Part shown: positions 7,137-9,403 of the stretch, one piece after another | Layout of the letters: each line of letters starts with the position of its first letter | Numbering within the stretch: the first letter of the stretch is position 1 | Assembly: GCA_018396795.1 (NCBI GenBank) | Contig: JAGTRH010000038.1 | Location: 1-9,403 of the forward strand | DNA length: 9,403 bases | Source of the DNA: Candidatus Bathyarchaeota archaeon | Lineage (GTDB): Archaea; Thermoproteota; Bathyarchaeia; Bathyarchaeales; B26-1 | Reading direction: 5' to 3' | The notes under the pieces: generated by a model | What the model was told of the DNA's origin: nothing | Database searches by the model: none | Seen by the model: only the letters and a program-made list of their open reading frames with translations | Made by a program: the position numbers and the translations under genes

Positions 7137-8024
7137 ATGACGGGAAGAGAATACGCTTTCTTCATAGGCTGTACGATACAGATAAGGCTTCCGAGCGTAG
7201 AGGTTGCCTCTAAGCTCGTTCTGGAGAGGCTAGGGATCAAAGTCCATGAGATGCGCGATGTTTCTTGTTGCCCTGAGCCTTATACCGCCGGTTTAGTAGG
7301 CAAAGAGCTTAGGTTGGCTCTTGGAGCCAGGAACATAGCGATCAGCGATGCCATGGGTTTAGACATCTTATGCATCTGCAACGGCTGTTACGAAACCTTA
7401 TTCGAGGTTAAAAACGCCTTAAACGAGAACCCTGAGGTCAAAGAAGAAATCAACGAAAATTTACTCTTGCCCCTTAAGAAAGAGTTTAAAGGAATGAATC
7501 AAGTCAAGCATGTGGTCGAAGTCTTATACGAAGAAGTTGGGTTGGAAAAGATAAAATCTCAAATCGTAAAGCCCTTGACGAAGCTTAACGTAGCTCTGCA
7601 TGCCGGTTGTCACATCTATAAAGCTTCTAGCGTAGAGGAATCGGATAAAAAGCCAAGGATGCTTGAGGAGCTGGTGAAGGCTACTGGAGCCAAATTAGTA
7701 GACTATGGTTTAGAAAAGCTTTGTTGTGGATACCCTCAGAGGCAAGTGGATGAAAAGGTCGCTTTAGTGGAGACCTTGGCTACGAAATTGAAGGAAATTA
7801 TGGACTCAAAAGCTGATTGCATAATCGTTGTTTGTCCAGGATGCCACATCCAGCTTGAGTTTGGGCAGATAGAGCTGAAGCATAAATATGGCATGGCTTT
7901 TCAAATCCCAGTCCTTAACTTGATGGAGCTATTAGCCATCTCTATGGGATTCCCATACGAAAAACTGGGTTTGGAGATCCATAGGATTTCAACAAAGGAT
8001 TTGATCAAAAAATTGGAGGGTTGA
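7137..8024 (+). CDS. HdrB-like heterodisulfide reductase family protein, two CCG domains
   Basis: The 295 residues match the length and whole layout of HdrB, the catalytic subunit of soluble heterodisulfide reductase. Both cysteine-rich CCG motifs (Cx31-39CCx35-36CxxC type) are intact: Cys12, 44, 45, 81, 84 and Cys158, 196, 197, 233, 236. In HdrB these ten cysteines hold two non-cubane [4Fe-4S] clusters that reduce CoM-S-S-CoB; in non-methanogens homologues act on other, mostly unknown, substrates. Supporting motifs are CNGCYETL, HAGCHIYK, LCCGYPQ and VVCPGCHIQLEFGQ, and the family-like end VLNLMELLAISMGFP. No HdrC or HdrA is in the window. The ATG lies 4 bases after the NuoC-like stop with only a weak ribosome site, and the stop is 2 bases before the large-subunit ATG, so it sits inside the hydrogenase operon and is probably co-translated. 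It may give the hydrogenase a thiol/disulfide or related electron partner; the substrate is unknown. Confidence 0.9.
   Translation: MTGREYAFFIGCTIQIRLPSVEVASKLVLERLGIKVHEMRDVSCCPEPYTAGLVGKELRLALGARNIAISDAMGLDILCICNGCYETLFEVKNALNENPEVKEEINENLLLPLKKEFKGMNQVKHVVEVLYEEVGLEKIKSQIVKPLTKLNVALHAGCHIYKASSVEESDKKPRMLEELVKATGAKLVDYGLEKLCCGYPQRQVDEKVALVETLATKLKEIMDSKADCIIVVCPGCHIQLEFGQIELKHKYGMAFQIPVLNLMELLAISMGFPYEKLGLEIHRISTKDLIKKLEG
8015..8020 (+). promoter_or_regulatory. Ribosome binding site of the large-subunit gene
   Basis: GGAGGG at the end of the HdrB-like gene is 6 bases before ATG 8027. It directly abuts TTG 8021, so the ATG is the start. The placement implies translational coupling of the two genes. 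Confidence 0.75.
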
Positions 8025-8026
8025 AT

Positions 8027-9178
8027 ATGCCTAGCATAGTTCCGATAGGCCCATTCCATCCAGCTTTAAAAGAAAGCGCCTACTACAGGCTGGAAGTAGA
8101 AGGAGAAAGAATAGTGGGCGTCGATTTCAAACCAGGGTACTTCCATAAAGGCATAGAGTTGCTCGCTACAAAGAAGAGCTTTCATCAGAACATATTCCTT
8201 TGTGAAAGAGTTTGTGGAATCTGCTCTGATGCCCACTCAACCTGCTACTGCCAAGCCGTTGAGGATTTGATAAAACTAAAAATCCCTGAAAGGGCTAGAT
8301 ACCTGCGGAGTATAGCCGCTGAGCTCGAGAGGATGCATAGCCATCTCTTACTTATAGCGGTTATCATGCACGCTATAGGCTTCGATACAGCCTTCATGCA
8401 TGTATTAAAGGATAGAGAACTTGTGATGCACTCTATCGAAACGCTTTGCGGGAAAAGGGTGAACTATGGCTTTAACACTATAGGAGGCGTAAGGAGAGAC
8501 ATAAGTCCTAAGATTAAGGAGGCAATAAAAAATGATTTAGAAAAGCTAAAGAGATCGGTGAGCAAGATCGAGACCATAGTGAATGAAAACCCTCTGATAG
8601 GCGCTAGGACTAAAAACGTTGGAGTATTGAGCAAAGAGGAGGCTAAAAATTACTGCGTAGTCGGTCCAACGGCCAGAGCCTCAGGAATAAGCATGGACAT
8701 AAGGAAGGATGATCCCTACGCAGCCTATGACGAGCTTGATTGGGAAATCGTTGTAAAGGATGGATGTGACGTTTATTCGAGAGTTGAGGTAAGGGTTGAA
8801 GAACTTCACCAATCCATAAGGATAATCGATCAAGCCTTAGAGGAATTGCCGGATGGAGCTATTTTTTCTAAAGAGCTTTCAGGATTTTTACAAGGTGAAG
8901 CCTACAGCAGGGTTGAAGCTCCAAGGGGTGAGCTTTTTTACTACATAAAATCAGATGGGTCGAACATTCCAAAAAGGGTTAAGATCAGGACCCCTTCTGT
9001 AATGAATAACCCCTCTGTAGTTTCGATGCTCGTTGGCGACGCTTTGGCTGATGCGCCCGTTATAGCCCTAAGCGTAGACCCTTGCTTCGCATGTTCGGAT
9101 AGAGTAACGATAGTCGATAGAAAAACAGGAAAGGCTTTCGACACGACTTTTGAAAAACTTTTAAAAGGTGATAAGTGA
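8027..9178 (+). CDS. Group 4 [NiFe]-hydrogenase large (catalytic) subunit, HycE C-terminal/EchE type
   Basis: The 383-residue protein aligns with NuoD-type large subunits but keeps the full hydrogenase active site. Cys63 and Cys66 lie in ERVCGICSDAHS, and Cys353 and Cys356 in DPCFACSDR. Complex I NuoD proteins lack these cysteines, so this is a true H2-activating [NiFe] enzyme, splitting or forming H2. The N-terminus has PIGPFHPALKE and GYFHKGIE, typical of group 4 enzymes. After DPCFACSDR there are 24 more residues. In E. coli HycE a C-terminal tail after the equivalent Arg is removed by a maturation protease, so this tail (from Val360) may also be cleaved; that is inference. ATG 8027 is set by GGAGGG. 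The gene follows the HdrB-like gene by 2 bases and the NuoH-like gene begins just after its stop. The small subunit (NuoB-like) is not in the window. Confidence 0.92.
   Translation: MPSIVPIGPFHPALKESAYYRLEVEGERIVGVDFKPGYFHKGIELLATKKSFHQNIFLCERVCGICSDAHSTCYCQAVEDLIKLKIPERARYLRSIAAELERMHSHLLLIAVIMHAIGFDTAFMHVLKDRELVMHSIETLCGKRVNYGFNTIGGVRRDISPKIKEAIKNDLEKLKRSVSKIETIVNENPLIGARTKNVGVLSKEEAKNYCVVGPTARASGISMDIRKDDPYAAYDELDWEIVVKDGCDVYSRVEVRVEELHQSIRIIDQALEELPDGAIFSKELSGFLQGEAYSRVEAPRGELFYYIKSDGSNIPKRVKIRTPSVMNNPSVVSMLVGDALADAPVIALSVDPCFACSDRVTIVDRKTGKAFDTTFEKLLKGDK
9166..9172 (+). promoter_or_regulatory. Ribosome binding site of the NuoH-like gene
   Basis: AGGTGAT, within the end of the large-subunit gene, is 7 bases before TTG 9180 and 10 before GTG 9183. 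It is a strong match to the 16S anti-Shine-Dalgarno complement. Confidence 0.65.
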
Positions 9179-9179
9179 G

Positions 9180-9403
9180 TTGGTGGAATTTTTCTTACAA
9201 GTCATAATTTTTATCATGGAAATTTTTCTGGCTATTTTCATTGGTTGCTTGCTCTACTGGTTATTCAGGAAATTGAGAGCGAGGTTTCAAGCCAGAAAAG
9301 GCCCTCCCTGGTATCAAACTTTCGCCGACTTGATCAAACTGTTTTCAAAGGAGACCTTAGTTCCATCAGTGAGTGGAGGCTTTGTTTTCATAATCGCTCC
9401 TAT
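9180..9403 (+). CDS. NuoH/HycD/EchB-like membrane subunit, 3' end outside window
   Basis: The frame is open from TTG 9180 (or GTG 9183) to the right edge, giving 74 codons with no stop. It begins with a hydrophobic helix (about residues 3-29, FFLQVIIFIMEIFLAIFIG and onward). This is followed by the family's cytoplasmic signature RARFQARKGPPWYQTFADL and IKLFSKE, then a second hydrophobic stretch. This matches the start of the NuoH/HycD/EchB family, which anchors the hydrogenase module to the membrane and forms the ion-translocating junction next to the catalytic subunits. AGGTGAT at 9166-9172 suits either start. It begins 1-4 bases after the large-subunit stop, so it belongs to the same operon. 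Residues beyond about 74 cannot be judged from this window. Confidence 0.88.
   Translation, partial: MVEFFLQVIIFIMEIFLAIFIGCLLYWLFRKLRARFQARKGPPWYQTFADLIKLFSKETLVPSVSGGFVFIIAP

Noticed and set aside
8027..9178. Reading the large subunit as complex I NuoD or an Fpo subunit
   Set aside because: All four Ni-binding cysteines are present in the L1 and L2 motifs, which those proteins lack.
1..9403. tRNA, rRNA, CRISPR array, insertion sequence or attachment site
   Set aside because: No repeat-spacer pattern, inverted terminal repeats, transposase motif or tRNA-like cloverleaf was noticed on reading both strands; a covariance-model scan was not possible.

Overview
The window looks like chromosomal DNA of a strictly anaerobic, probably thermophilic archaeon. 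Evidence: an archaeal ATPase with a DUF4143-type tail, an archaeal-style endonuclease III, TATA-like elements a fixed distance upstream of the first genes of transcription units, strong GGAGG-type ribosome sites only inside the operon, heavy AGG/AGA arginine use, Lys/Glu-rich proteins, and a heterodisulfide-reductase (HdrB) family protein next to an energy-converting [NiFe] hydrogenase. The exact lineage cannot be read from this sequence; a TACK/Thermoproteota-like or related uncultured group is only a guess.

Layout. Bases 1-691 (+) hold the 3' part of an archaeal ATPase gene that runs off the left edge. Bases 798-1463 (-) encode endonuclease III. Bases 1543-1872 (-) hold no intact gene, but one frame looks like a decayed coding sequence. 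Bases 1873-2967 (-) encode an opine-dehydrogenase-family NAD(P) oxidoreductase. A short divergent promoter region follows, then a small unrecognised protein at 3068-3358 (+).

The main feature is an operon from about 3434 to past the right edge, all on + and tightly packed. It encodes a 16-cysteine (four-cluster) HycB/CooF-type iron-sulfur protein; a giant antiporter-like membrane subunit (NuoL/HycC type with an extra half antiporter at its C-terminus); a NuoC-like 30 kDa subunit; a complete HdrB-like protein with two intact CCG motifs; a group 4 [NiFe]-hydrogenase large subunit with all four Ni-binding cysteines; and the start of a NuoH/HycD-like membrane subunit. The small subunit (NuoB/HycG-like) and NuoI-like ferredoxin subunit expected for such a complex are not in the window and may lie downstream.

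Proposed joint role (inference). The hydrogenase module and antiporter subunits would couple hydrogen turnover to movement of H+ or Na+ across the membrane. The HycB-like protein would carry electrons to or from a partner. The HdrB-like protein, wedged between the NuoC-like and large-subunit genes with only a few bases on either side, suggests a membrane-bound hydrogenase wired directly to a disulfide/dithiol or other HdrB-type reaction. That arrangement, together with the one-and-a-half antiporter subunit, is the most unusual content here.
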